From RYN-230 sp963813975 (GTDB taxonomy: Bacteria; Actinomycetota; Actinomycetes; Streptosporangiales; Streptosporangiaceae), in NCBI GenBank assembly GCA_963813975.1, contig CAWFAP010000006.1, positions 1,364,001-1,428,000 of the forward strand: 64,000 bases of DNA. The letters are read 5' to 3'. Position 1 is the first letter of the stretch, and every line of letters starts with the position of its first letter. The translations under genes and the position numbers were made by a program. The notes under the pieces were generated by a model. It was not told the origin of the DNA, did no database searches, and worked only from the letters and a program-made list of their open reading frames with translations. Positions 26,978 through 35,258 of the stretch are shown in pieces.

Positions 26978-27547
26978 ATGAGGATCGGGATCTCCGGGAC
27001 GCACGGGACCGGGAAGACGACACTGGCCGAGGCGTTGTGCGCGCACCTGCCCGGCCACGTGACAGCGGACGAACCGTACTACCTGCTTGAGGAAGAAGGG
27101 TATGAGTTCGGGTTCCCGCCGTCGCTTGAGGATTACCGGGCACTGCTGGCACGCTCGGTGCGGAGCCTGAACTCGCCGCCGCTGCTGCCCATGGTCATCT
27201 TCGACCGGACGCCGCTGGACTACCTCGCATACATGGACGCGGCCGGTGCGGACCCTGTGGACGAAGCCGGCGCCGCAGCGCTCCGCCCCGCTCTCGCGAG
27301 CCTCGATCTGCAGGTCATCACACTGATCACGCCGGAGACAGAACAGGTTCTGCCGACTGCGGAGATGCCCGGGCTCCGCTCACAGATGAATGACGCGCTG
27401 CTGGAACTCGTCTACAACGACCCGCTGAACGCCTGGGGAGACGTCCCGGTGCTGGAGCTGAACGGGCCCCTCGACGGCCGGCTGAGACGCAGTCCTCGCC
27501 GCGCTAGACCAATCCCGAATAACGTGAAGGTAACGTTTCGATCTTGA
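26978..27547 (+). CDS. P-loop ATP-binding protein (AAA/kinase-like), C-terminal frameshift likely
   Basis: About 189 residues with a Walker A at the N-terminus, GTHGTGKTTL (residues 7-16), a switch-like FDRTPLDYLAYMDA near residue 75 and DLQVITLITPE typical of deoxynucleoside/NadR-type small kinases or AAA_28 proteins. The start is ATG at 26978 (AAGGAG lies 13 bases upstream); the open frame before it is not conserved in character. After ~27483 the frame turns Arg-rich, while one frame over reads LDAVLAALDQSRIT and stops at 27527, a natural-looking helix end, so a single-base insertion is likely. Substrate unknown. Confidence 0.72.
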   Translation: MRIGISGTHGTGKTTLAEALCAHLPGHVTADEPYYLLEEEGYEFGFPPSLEDYRALLARSVRSLNSPPLLPMVIFDRTPLDYLAYMDAAGADPVDEAGAAALRPALASLDLQVITLITPETEQVLPTAEMPGLRSQMNDALLELVYNDPLNAWGDVPVLELNGPLDGRLRRSPRRARPIPNNVKVTFRS

Positions 27548-27580
27548 AACGCCCGGCTGGCCGTGTAGGTCAGGACCAGC

Positions 27581-27964
27581 TCAGCTGCTGCCCAACAGAG
27601 GCGGCAGTACGTGGCGCAGTTGGTCACGATCACCAGGGAGGGGCCTCGCCTGCTGCACATCCCGGGTGCTGGCCGAGACCGCCTCCTCCAACTGGGCCAG
27701 CCAGGCCAGGTGACCCTCCACCGCCTGACGGCCTTCCGCAGTGAGCCGGAACCACGTGCGCGGCCGCCGGCCGACCGCGCCCTTGCGGACTTCCACGTAC
27801 CCGGCGTCTTCGAGCACGCGGGACTGTTTCGACAGCACCGAGTCGCTGATCCCGGCCGCATCACGCAGTGCGGCGAACTCGACCCAGTCCGCGCCAGCCG
27901 CCAGCAGCCCGCAGATCGACAACCGGGTGATCGGGTGAATGAGCGGGTCCGGCCGGGCGGTCAC
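27581..27964 (-). CDS. Winged-helix transcriptional regulator
   Basis: 127 residues with one winged HTH (MarR-like/HTH_27): HPITRLSICGLLAAG, then LRDAAGISDSVLSKQSRVLE as recognition region and RRPRTWFRLTAEGRQAVE as the wing. The GTG at 27964 overlaps the stop of the upstream membrane gene (GTGA), so the pair is translationally coupled. The perfect 12-bp palindrome at 28448, just before the operon, is the obvious operator and suggests autoregulation. The C-terminal ~25 residues look less conserved. Ligand unknown. Confidence 0.85.
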   Translation of the reverse strand: MTARPDPLIHPITRLSICGLLAAGADWVEFAALRDAAGISDSVLSKQSRVLEDAGYVEVRKGAVGRRPRTWFRLTAEGRQAVEGHLAWLAQLEEAVSASTRDVQQARPLPGDRDQLRHVLPPLLGSS

Positions 27965-28434
27965 GCCGCCCCTCCGGCTCGCAGTTCCTGGCGGATCCCT
28001 CGCAGCTGGGCCTGCAGGAGCGCCACCTCCGCCACGACCCCGAGGGCCGCGACTACGATCCCGGCCACGAGCAGGCCGCGGCGGATCAGCCAGAACTCGG
28101 TCTCGCTGGCGGCGAGAAACACCACGAACACCGCGATCCGCGCGGGACGGCCCGAGGCGGGATAGCGGAGGTTCCGGAAGCCCACCTTTATGCCGGTGGC
28201 CCGGGTCAGGCCCCGCCCCAGCAGGCATGCCACCGCCACTGCGGCGACAATGATGGGCCAGATGGGAATCCCCCGGGGAAGATACCGCGAGCTGAAGGGG
28301 CCCGCGAAGACCACTGCCCACACGATGGCGGAACCGGACAGGTACCACCACGGCGGCCGCATCTGGTCCGCCAGCCGGCTCCGCTGCACCCGCAGCAGCT
28401 CCAGCGCTGCCGGGTCTCTTGCCACATCGCGCAT
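27961..28434 (-). CDS. Four-helix membrane protein partnered with winged-helix regulator
   Basis: 157 residues with a charged N-terminus (RDVARDPAALELLRVQRSRLADQ) and about four hydrophobic helices (WWYLSGSAIVWAVVFAGPF; IPIWPIIVAAVAVACLLG; IAVFVVFLAASETEFWL; GLLVAGIVVAALGVVAEVAL). AAGGAG is five bases before the ATG at 28434. It is the first gene of a two-gene operon with a winged-helix regulator, a common actinobacterial pairing with unknown role. Confidence 0.78.
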   Translation of the reverse strand: MRDVARDPAALELLRVQRSRLADQMRPPWWYLSGSAIVWAVVFAGPFSSRYLPRGIPIWPIIVAAVAVACLLGRGLTRATGIKVGFRNLRYPASGRPARIAVFVVFLAASETEFWLIRRGLLVAGIVVAALGVVAEVALLQAQLRGIRQELRAGGAA

Positions 28435-28447
28435 TCAGGCTCCTTTA

Positions 28448-28477
28448 GCATGTACTTTCCATTAAGAAAGTACATGC
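28448..28477. promoter_or_regulatory. Perfect palindromic operator
   Basis: GCATGTACTTTC at 28448-28459 and its exact complement GAAAGTACATGC at 28466-28477, separated by CATTAA. It sits 14 bp before the start of the membrane protein/regulator operon and is AT-rich compared with its surroundings. Most likely the binding site of the operon's own winged-helix regulator. Confidence 0.8.
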
Positions 28478-28593
28478 CAGCCTCGCGTGCGGCAAGCCTG
28501 CCCGGCCAGCCGCCACGCGAGCCGACTGTGACGCGGCGGGGGCCTCAGGTGACGCCTGGCGGACTGGCACCCTCCGCGTCACCAACCAATGGC

Positions 28594-29141
28594 TCAGGGA
28601 GACGGGCGGCCGGGCTGTTCCGGCGCGTGCTCCGCGCAGCCGGGACCGGGCGTCGTGCGGGACGGGGCAGGCGATGGTGCGGGCCGCCCAGGGACCACCT
28701 TGTTCCGTCTCTGTTCCGTCCGAGCCTGGAAGAGCGGGTGGGCCGGGTTCCGGGCGGCGGCTACCCAGATGGTCTGGGTGACCGGTTGACGAACGTGGCC
28801 CGGTAGGCCCCGGCCGCCGCGGCGGCGCGGGCGGGCGCGCCGGCGGGGGAGGCGGCGGCCGGGGAGACAGGGGCCGGGGCGGTAGCGGAAGGGACGGCGG
28901 AGGGCGTGGCCGTGACCGGGCTCACCGCGGCGGCCCGCCTGTCCGCCGCCGGAGCGCTGCCCGGCTGCGCCGTGCCGCCGGCCTGCGCCCGGTGCGCGGA
29001 CGCGGCGTGGCCCGGTACGCCCACCCCGGCGCTGGCCGGTCGGCCCGGGGCCGAGCACGCCGTGACCAGCGCCACGGCCGGCCCCGCGTCCGCGACCAGC
29101 GTGGCAATCCGCAGCAACCGCCCCATCGACCTGACCGCCAT
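28594..29141 (-). pseudogene. Frameshifted lipoprotein with a thaumatin-like segment
   Basis: The N-terminus MAVRSMGRLLRIATLVADAG leads to the lipobox-like LVTAC (Cys29), then an Ala/Pro/Thr-rich linker with very high GC3. The first frame stops at 28761 after YRATFVNR; one frame over continues VTQTIWVAAARNPAHPLFQ, and FVNR+VTQTIWVAA resembles the first strands of bacterial thaumatin-like domains. A single missing G near 28785 would join them. Even so, the domain ends early (28594) without the rest of a thaumatin fold. Probably a truncated secreted protein; the thaumatin link rests on one short segment. Confidence 0.45.
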
Positions 29142-29443
29142 CACGGGGCCCGTCCTCCTCGCGCAGGATGTGCTGGGGCGAGCGCCGGCTGTGCGCCTTG
29201 CCCGGGGCGACGCCCCCGGCCACGCGCAGATAACGAAAACCGCCCCGCCACCCAGGATCCGCGCGACTGCGCCGCCGCCGTTCACCCGCCTCGCGCACCC
29301 GGCAGCCTCGAAACTCCCGCCCCCGCCCGCCGCGGCGCGGGATCATGCGGCTGCGGGTTTCTGTTATCCGGCCCCGGTTTGCGGCGTCTCCCCTGAGGGC
29401 GGAGTCCGTCCGTCCGCCCGCCCACCGACGAGGGGGAGGTGCC

Positions 29444-31429
29444 ATGCACACGCCGCACAGCGGGCCAGGGGTGCAGACGGTGATCGCCGCCCAGGCCGGG
29501 GACAGCGAGGCGCTCGACAGCCTGCTGTCCAGCTACCTGCCGCTCATCTACAACATCGTCGGCCGCGGACTTAGCGGCCACGCCGACGTGGACGATGTGG
29601 TGCAGGAAACCATGCTCCGGGCCGTGCGGGGCCTGGGCGATCTGCGCGATCCCGCCGCGTTCCGGTCCTGGCTGGTCGCGGTGGCCATCCGGCAGATGCG
29701 TGATCACTACCGGGCCCGGCAGGCTGTGCCCGCCGCCGACCTGTCCGACGAGGTGGCCGACCCCGAGGCCGACTTCGTGGAGCTGACCATCCTGCGGCTC
29801 GGCCTGTCCAGCCAGCGTGAGGAAACCGCGCAGGCCACCCGCTGGCTCGACGCCGGTGACCGTGAGCTGCTCGCACTGTGGTGGCTGGAGGCCGCCGGCG
29901 AGCTGGACCGCAGCGAGCTCGTCGCGGCGCTCGGGCTGCCGGCGACCCACGTCGCGGTGCGCATCGGCCGGATGAAGGAGCAGCTCACCATCTGCCGGGT
30001 GGTGGTCCGGGTGCTGCGCGCAGAACCGCTCTGCCCGGGCCTGGAGTTCACCACGGCGGACTGGGACGGCGTGCCCAGCCCGCTGTGGCGCAAGCGGATC
30101 GCGCGGCATATCCGCGCGTGCCCGCGTTGCGGAGGGCAGGAGGCCGGGCTGATCCCGGCCGAGCGGCTGCTGGCCGGGCTGACCCTCGTCCCGCTGCCCG
30201 CCGGCTGGGCCTCCCGGGCCGCCGCCGTCCGCATGGTCGGCACGGCCCGTGAGCTCAGCGGCCCCCACCCGTCCGGTGCGCGCACGGCCAGGCTTCACTC
30301 CGCGGGCCGCGGCCACCGGGTGCTCGGCCACCGGGTGCTCGGCCGGGGCGGCCACCGGGTGTTCGGCCACCGGGGACCGGGCCGCCGGGGACTGGGACAG
30401 GCCGCGGGCCATACCCGCCACCCGGGGGTCCTGGCCAAGGCGGGCGGGACGGTGCAGGCCAAGCTGGTGGCCGCCACGGTCGCGGCCAGCTGCGTGGTGG
30501 CCGGCGGGGTCGCCGTGGTCCACCTGCACGGGGCCCGCCCGGCCGCGGCCACCCACCCGGTGCTGGGCCCCCCGGCGGCCCGGTCCCCGGCGCTGCCCAC
30601 ACCGCTCACCCGGGCTGTGGCCCGGCCGTCCCCCAAGCCGGCCCGTCACCCCCACCCGCCCCGCAAGCCCGCGGCGCCCCCTCCGCCCAGCAACGCCAAG
30701 AAGGGGGTGGCCGCCTGGGCGTTCACCGGGGCCGGCCAGGCGCTGGCCCAGTCCGGGGCGTCCTGGTATTACACCTGGTCCGCCACGCCTGCGGGAGGGA
30801 TCACCAGCCCACGAGCGGTTCGTTTCGTGCCTTTGATCTGGGGCGCGGCGAACGTGAACGCCGGCACTCTCAGCCAGGTGCGCGGCGAGGGGCCGGACCT
30901 GCTCAGCTTCAACGAGCCGGACATGAGCGGCCAGGCGAACATGACCCCGGCCCAGGCCCTCAGCCTGTGGCCGCGGCTGATGGCCACCGGGCTCAAGCTG
31001 GGCAGCCCCGCGGTCGCCACCGGCGGCGCCACCCCCGGCGGCTGGCTGGACCAGTTCATGTCCGGCGCCGCGGCCCGTGGCTACCGGGTCAACTTCGTCA
31101 CGCTGCACTGGTACGGAGCTGACTTTGCTACCGGTCCCGCGGTCAGCCAGCTGGAGAGCTACCTGCGGGCCGTGCACGCCCGCTACCACAAGCCCATCTG
31201 GCTCACCGAGTTCGCCCTGGCCAATTTCGGCGCCTCCCCGCAGACTCCCGGCCGGCGGCAGCAGGCCGCGTTCCTCACCGCGGCGACGGCGATGCTGCAG
31301 CGGCTGAGCTACGTGCGGCGGTACGCGTGGTTCGGGCTGGAGGCCACGCCGAGCGACGGCAGCATGGGCCTGTTCCACAGCGGGCCGGCGGCCACCACGG
31401 TCGGCCGCGCCTTCGAGGCGGCCGGCTGA
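29444..31429 (+). CDS. ECF sigma factor fused through a membrane helix to an extracellular GH128 glycosidase domain
   Basis: 661 residues. Order: sigma region 2 (~25-95; DVDDVVQETMLRAVRGL), sigma region 4 (~130-185), an anti-sigma-like zinc motif H222-x3-C226-x2-C229, a His/Gly/Arg repeat linker (~288-318), one transmembrane helix (~340-360; LVAATVAASCVVAGGVAVV), a Pro-rich wall-spanning stretch (~365-415) and a Glyco_hydro_cc/GH128 domain (~420-660) with WYYTWSATP, both catalytic Glu candidates E491 (SFNEPD) and E589 (WLTEF). The ATG at 29444 has GGGGGAGG upstream. This matches the known type of ECF with a C-terminal glycosyl hydrolase (ECF53-like). Sensing of an extracellular beta-glucan and release of the sigma domain is inference. 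Confidence 0.9.
   Translation: MHTPHSGPGVQTVIAAQAGDSEALDSLLSSYLPLIYNIVGRGLSGHADVDDVVQETMLRAVRGLGDLRDPAAFRSWLVAVAIRQMRDHYRARQAVPAADLSDEVADPEADFVELTILRLGLSSQREETAQATRWLDAGDRELLALWWLEAAGELDRSELVAALGLPATHVAVRIGRMKEQLTICRVVVRVLRAEPLCPGLEFTTADWDGVPSPLWRKRIARHIRACPRCGGQEAGLIPAERLLAGLTLVPLPAGWASRAAAVRMVGTARELSGPHPSGARTARLHSAGRGHRVLGHRVLGRGGHRVFGHRGPGRRGLGQAAGHTRHPGVLAKAGGTVQAKLVAATVAASCVVAGGVAVVHLHGARPAAATHPVLGPPAARSPALPTPLTRAVARPSPKPARHPHPPRKPAAPPPPSNAKKGVAAWAFTGAGQALAQSGASWYYTWSATPAGGITSPRAVRFVPLIWGAANVNAGTLSQVRGEGPDLLSFNEPDMSGQANMTPAQALSLWPRLMATGLKLGSPAVATGGATPGGWLDQFMSGAAARGYRVNFVTLHWYGADFATGPAVSQLESYLRAVHARYHKPIWLTEFALANFGASPQTPGRRQQAAFLTAATAMLQRLSYVRRYAWFGLEATPSDGSMGLFHSGPAATTVGRAFEAAG
30311..30375 (+). 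repeat. 15-bp repeats coding the linker of the sigma-GH128 protein
   Basis: Copies of GGCCACCGGGTGCTC at 30311 and 30326, a near copy at 30350 and a partial one at 30365, coding an HRVLG-type peptide repeat just before the membrane helix. Confidence 0.8.
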
Positions 31430-31433
31430 CCGG

Positions 31434-32129
31434 TCAGCCCAGCCCGCCCGCGCGGACCAGTCCCGTCTCGTAGGCGAACACCACGGCCTGAACCCGGTCG
31501 CGCAGTCCCAGCTTGGCCAGCACCCGGCCCACGTGCGTCTTCACGGTGGCTTCCGACACGAACAGCCGCTGGGCGATCTCGGCGTTGGACAGGCCCTGCG
31601 CCACGTGGGCCAGCACCTCGCGCTCCCGGCTGGTCAGCATGTCCAGCCCCGGCGGCGCGGGGGAGTCCTGCGCCGGGAACAGCGGCGCGAACCGGTCGAT
31701 CAGCCGGCGGGTGGTCGAGGGCGCGACGACCGCGTCCCCGGAGTGCACCGCCCGGATCGCGAACAGCAGTTCCTCCGGCGGGACGTCCTTGAGCAGGAAG
31801 CCGCTGGCTCCGGCCTTCAATGCGGCGTAGGCGTACTCGTCCAGGTCGAACGTGGTGAGCATCAGCACGCGGGGCCGGTCGCCGGCCGCGCAGATCTGCC
31901 GGGTTGCCTGGATGCCGTCCAGCCGCGGCATCCGCACGTCCATCACCACCACGTCGGCGGGCCGGGACTGGAGCAGCTGGGTCGCCTCCAGGCCGTCCCC
32001 GGCCTCCCCGACCACGCACATGTCGTCCTGGGCGTCGAGCACCATGCGGAACCCGGTCCGCACCAGTTCCTGGTCATCGACCAGCAGGATTGTGATGCCC
32101 GGTTTGCTCTGCCCGTCCGGGGCGGTCAT
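31434..32129 (-). CDS. NarL/LuxR-family response regulator
   Basis: 231-residue two-component response regulator. Receiver domain: acidic pocket VDDQ (17-20), phosphoacceptor D64 in VVMDVRMPRLDG, T in MLTTFD and K in FLLKDVPPEE. The C-terminal LuxR HTH is LTSREREVLAHVAQGLSNAE through ATVKTHVGRVLAKL. The start ATG at 32129 overlaps the kinase stop (ATGA), so translation is coupled. It ends only 4 bp from the convergent sigma-GH128 gene. Target genes are unknown. Confidence 0.95.
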   Translation of the reverse strand: MTAPDGQSKPGITILLVDDQELVRTGFRMVLDAQDDMCVVGEAGDGLEATQLLQSRPADVVVMDVRMPRLDGIQATRQICAAGDRPRVLMLTTFDLDEYAYAALKAGASGFLLKDVPPEELLFAIRAVHSGDAVVAPSTTRRLIDRFAPLFPAQDSPAPPGLDMLTSREREVLAHVAQGLSNAEIAQRLFVSEATVKTHVGRVLAKLGLRDRVQAVVFAYETGLVRAGGLG

Positions 32130-33361
32130 GCCGCACCGGCCTGCTGGGGCGGGCCGGGAGAGCCGGCCTGGCCAGGCGGGGCAGCGTCGTCGTCGGCCGG
32201 GACCGCGCCGCGGACGACCGGGAGCCGGGCGGTGACCTGGTACCCGCCGCCGGGGAGCGGGCCAGTGCGCAGGGTGCCGTTGTAGAGCGCCACCCGCTCA
32301 CGCATGCCGGTCAGCCCGTGACCGGCGCCGTCCGCCACCGTCGCGCCGCGGCCGTCGTCGGTGATCTGGAGCATCAGCACGTCCTCGCAGTAGCGGAGCA
32401 GGACCCGGGCCCTCGCCCGGGGGCCGCCGTGCTTGCGGGTGTTGGTCAGCGACTCCTGGATGATCCGGTAAGCCGCCAGCGCCAGCCCGCCGGGCAGCGG
32501 TCCGGGGATGCCCTGCACGGTGAAGGACACGTCCAGCCCGCTGGCCCGGGTCTGCCCGAGCAGCTCGCCGAGCTGGCCGATGCCGGGCAGCGGTACCACG
32601 CCTGTCGTGTCGTCGTCGCTGCGCAGCACGCCGAGCATGCGGCGCATCTCGGCCAGGGCCTGCCGTCCGGTGCTCGCGATCGCGCCGAGCGCCTGCCGGG
32701 CCCGTTCCGGCGAGCTGTCCAGGGCGTAGGTCGCCCCGTCGGCCTGCACCACCATGACGCTGACGTTGTGCGCGATGACGTCGTGCAGTTCTCGGGCGAT
32801 CCTGGCCCGCTCGGCAGCCGCGGCGATCTGGGCCTGCGCGTCGCGTTCCCGTTCCAGCCGGGCCGCACGGTCCTCCAGCGAGCTGTAGTAAGCCCGCCGG
32901 TAACGCACCGAGTCGCCGAGCACCCACGCGATCAGCGAGGATCCCGCGAACCCGATGAAGGCGATCATGACCCAGTGGGCCAGGCTGAGCTGCGACGACG
33001 GTGCCCACCGGGCCACCGCGGCCACCGACCCGGCCAGGCAGACAGCCAGCCCGGCCATGGAGTCCCGGCGCCGGCCGTACGCGGCCAGCGTGTAGAGCAG
33101 CACCAAGATGACCAGGTCGATCGAGTTGACCTGGATGTCGAGCAGGACCTGGACGGCGCCTACCGTGATCCCGATCGCGAAGGCGGCCACCGGGTGGTCA
33201 CGGCGGAAGATCAGCGGGATGACCAGCACCAGGGCGACCAGGACGAGGTCGTACCGGCGGACGGCGAGGGCGGACGCCAGGCCGAGGATGCCGAAGGCAG
33301 CGGCGAGCACGCCGTCCACCAGCCGGGGATGACGGCGCAGCCAGAGGTAGAAGACGGCCAC
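32126..33361 (-). CDS. Sensor histidine kinase (HisKA_3/DesK type)
   Basis: 411 residues. Roughly five membrane helices (residues 15-150) with no large external domain, then a HisKA_3 dimerisation helix with phosphoacceptor H193 (RIARELHDVIAHNVSVMVV) and an HATPase_c domain with NTRKHGG (N box), DDGRG and GLTGMRERV. A Pro-rich tail follows. It is the first gene of the kinase-regulator operon. Lack of an extracellular domain suggests sensing at the membrane. Stimulus unknown. Confidence 0.95.
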   Translation of the reverse strand: MAVFYLWLRRHPRLVDGVLAAAFGILGLASALAVRRYDLVLVALVLVIPLIFRRDHPVAAFAIGITVGAVQVLLDIQVNSIDLVILVLLYTLAAYGRRRDSMAGLAVCLAGSVAAVARWAPSSQLSLAHWVMIAFIGFAGSSLIAWVLGDSVRYRRAYYSSLEDRAARLERERDAQAQIAAAAERARIARELHDVIAHNVSVMVVQADGATYALDSSPERARQALGAIASTGRQALAEMRRMLGVLRSDDDTTGVVPLPGIGQLGELLGQTRASGLDVSFTVQGIPGPLPGGLALAAYRIIQESLTNTRKHGGPRARARVLLRYCEDVLMLQITDDGRGATVADGAGHGLTGMRERVALYNGTLRTGPLPGGGYQVTARLPVVRGAVPADDDAAPPGQAGSPGPPQQAGAA

Positions 33362-33839
33362 CGCTCAAGGGTACGGGCGTGTCCGCCAGCGGGGCATCAT
33401 CCTGCGGGAGGGCCCGGGGTCAGTCCCGGGGGTGAGCCGCCCGGCCGGGCCGCGCCAGGTGCGCGGGCCCAGCCCAGCCGGACTTGCCTTCCCCCCTTGC
33501 CCCCTTTGCCCGGGGCGGGCACGGGATACCGGCCTGCCGGAGTCCCCCCGGAGAGTCCAGGATGACGCGGCTAAGCGAATCCTTCGTGCACCCCAACCCA
33601 TACCGTGACCTCCCACGGCACGGACCCGCCTGCCCAAGGGCAGGCTCCCCGGCGAGCCGCATCCGTGCTCGCCCCGGGCTGGGTCATAGCTAACCGTGTC
33701 GGGACAGAGTCCGCTATCCCCGGACTCCGGGATCCGGGTTGCGCCCCGCCGGGCTCTAGAATGCGCGTCACGAGACGGGTCGCGGCCGCGCGGGCCGGGC
33801 TCGCTCACGTGATCCGAGGAACCGGGCAGGCAGGAGCCG
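33362..33839. other. Intergenic region before the FHA gene
   Basis: About 480 bp. It holds the promoters of the divergent kinase and FHA genes. Short open frames exist on both strands but show no codon bias or family resemblance. I see no RNA gene or strong hairpin. Confidence 0.4.
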
Positions 33840-34676
33840 ATGGCGGTCGGGCAGGCCACATCCCCGGCGGCGCGCGTCAGCACGCCGTCCGGGCTGGTGG
33901 TCGGCATCCCCGAAGGCGGGCGCCTGGTCTTCGGCCGGGACCCGGACGCCGACCTCACCATCGCGGCCGGCCGGGGACTGTCCCGCCGGGCCGGGGTGAT
34001 CACCGCGGTAGGGGACGGCGTCTGGATCGCCAACATCAGCCGGACGCACGCGCTGTACACCGAAGGCGACGGGTACCGCATCAGGCTGCCCCGGATGGAG
34101 GACAACGGCGAGCCGTCCGGCGGCTGGTTCCTGCGGGCCGGGATGACCCTGGTCGGCTCCCGGGCCATGCTCGACGAAGGCCAGCCGCTGTGCGTGATGG
34201 TCACCGGGCAGGCCGGCGGGTGGGACTCCTCGCCGGAGGGCACGCGGGTGTGGCAGGACGGCGACGCCACCCTGCTCCCGCTGTACCTGGACCCGATGAC
34301 GAAGATCTTCCTCGTGGCGCTCATGTGGTGCCGTCCCTGGCTGCTCGACCCGGCCGGGACGACCCCACTGCCGCGCACCCCCGAGATCGCCAAGGCGGCG
34401 CTGGAGGTGACCGGCGCCTACCACGAGCTGGAGCGCTTCGACACCGACCCGGCGTTCCGGGACCGCCTCTCGGCCCGGGTGGCCGAGCACATCAAGGTGC
34501 TCCGCCGCAAGATCACCGACCGCGGCCTGGTCCGCGCGGACACCAGGCTCTCCGACGAGGTGGTCGTCCGGGTGCTCATCGAGCACGGCATCATCACCGC
34601 GGCGGACCTCGGGCGGCTGAACGACCCGGCGTGGTGCTCCCGCCAGGAGGACCTGTGGTGGACCCAGGCGCCCTGA
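33840..34676 (+). CDS. FHA-domain protein
   Basis: 278 residues. The N-terminal ~90 residues form an FHA-like beta fold (phosphothreonine-binding): VFGRDPDADLTIAAGRGLSRRAGVI, split here as RDPDADLTI, then GLSRRAG and a later NISRTHALYTEG, resembling the GR/S-H/N core, with Arg in place of the usual His. A second domain (~150-270) is helical with RARVAEHIKVLRRK-like basic helices near its end, of the kind following FHA modules in actinobacterial HTH-like proteins. The exact role is unknown; a signalling partner of Ser/Thr kinases is plausible. Confidence 0.75.
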   Translation: MAVGQATSPAARVSTPSGLVVGIPEGGRLVFGRDPDADLTIAAGRGLSRRAGVITAVGDGVWIANISRTHALYTEGDGYRIRLPRMEDNGEPSGGWFLRAGMTLVGSRAMLDEGQPLCVMVTGQAGGWDSSPEGTRVWQDGDATLLPLYLDPMTKIFLVALMWCRPWLLDPAGTTPLPRTPEIAKAALEVTGAYHELERFDTDPAFRDRLSARVAEHIKVLRRKITDRGLVRADTRLSDEVVVRVLIEHGIITAADLGRLNDPAWCSRQEDLWWTQAP

Positions 34677-35258
34677 GGGCCGCGGCTGAGCTCCGAGGCC
34701 GACGGCCGGGGCCCGGAGGGCGACGGCCGGCCCGGGCCTGAGGGTGACGGGGGCCCGCGGCCAGACGGCCGGGGACCGCCCGCGGGCGGTGGCTGCGGAT
34801 AGACCTGGAACGTCGTGGTCGCAGCGGCGCCAGTGCCGGCTGCGGAACCATCGTTGCCTCCCCGGGTCCCCTACTGGCCCGGCTGACTATCATGCCGAGT
34901 CAGCGGGAGTCTGTGCCCGGTTGCTGACCCTGTGCCGGAAATGGCACCGAACGGATAGCCTGGGGCCGCATGGATGCGGCGGGGGGTGCCATTTGCGGTT
35001 TCGGCGGCATATTGTCACGGTTATGACCGAGTGGCTGGTCTACCGCGACCAGGGCCATGCGGGCCGGGCCGCCCCCCGGGACCCGCGGCCCGCGTTGGGT
35101 CCGGGGCGGCAGTCCCGGCCCCGGGCTGAATGGGGCGATCGCGCCCCGGCCGGCGTCGTCGCAGGGTGAGCAGCGTGCGCGGGGCCCGCAAAGCCTCACT
35201 ACGACGTTTGATGGCCCGTTCTGTGAGCTCTGGTCCGCGGGCAGTGCAGGATGGAGTC
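34677..35258. other. 580-bp intergenic region with one strong structured element
   Basis: No credible gene. A 48-codon frame from 35023 has no family resemblance. The notable content is the nested inverted repeat at 34939-34994 listed separately. Confidence 0.45.
34939..34994. other. Nested inverted repeat, candidate structured RNA or cis-element
   Basis: Outer arms AAATGGCACC (34939-34948) and GGTGCCATTT (34985-34994) are exact complements; inside them GCCGCA (34965-34970) and TGCGGC (34975-34980) form a six-pair stem with a TGGA loop. There is no T-run on either side. It is 265 bp before the next gene and 260 bp after the FHA gene. Confidence 0.5.

Noticed and set aside
32318..33565. Plus-strand open frame over the histidine kinase
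   Set aside because: Antisense shadow of a complete two-component operon.
35023..35169. 48-codon open frame after the nested inverted repeat
   Set aside because: No ribosome-binding site, low-complexity Arg/Gly/Pro product and no family resemblance.
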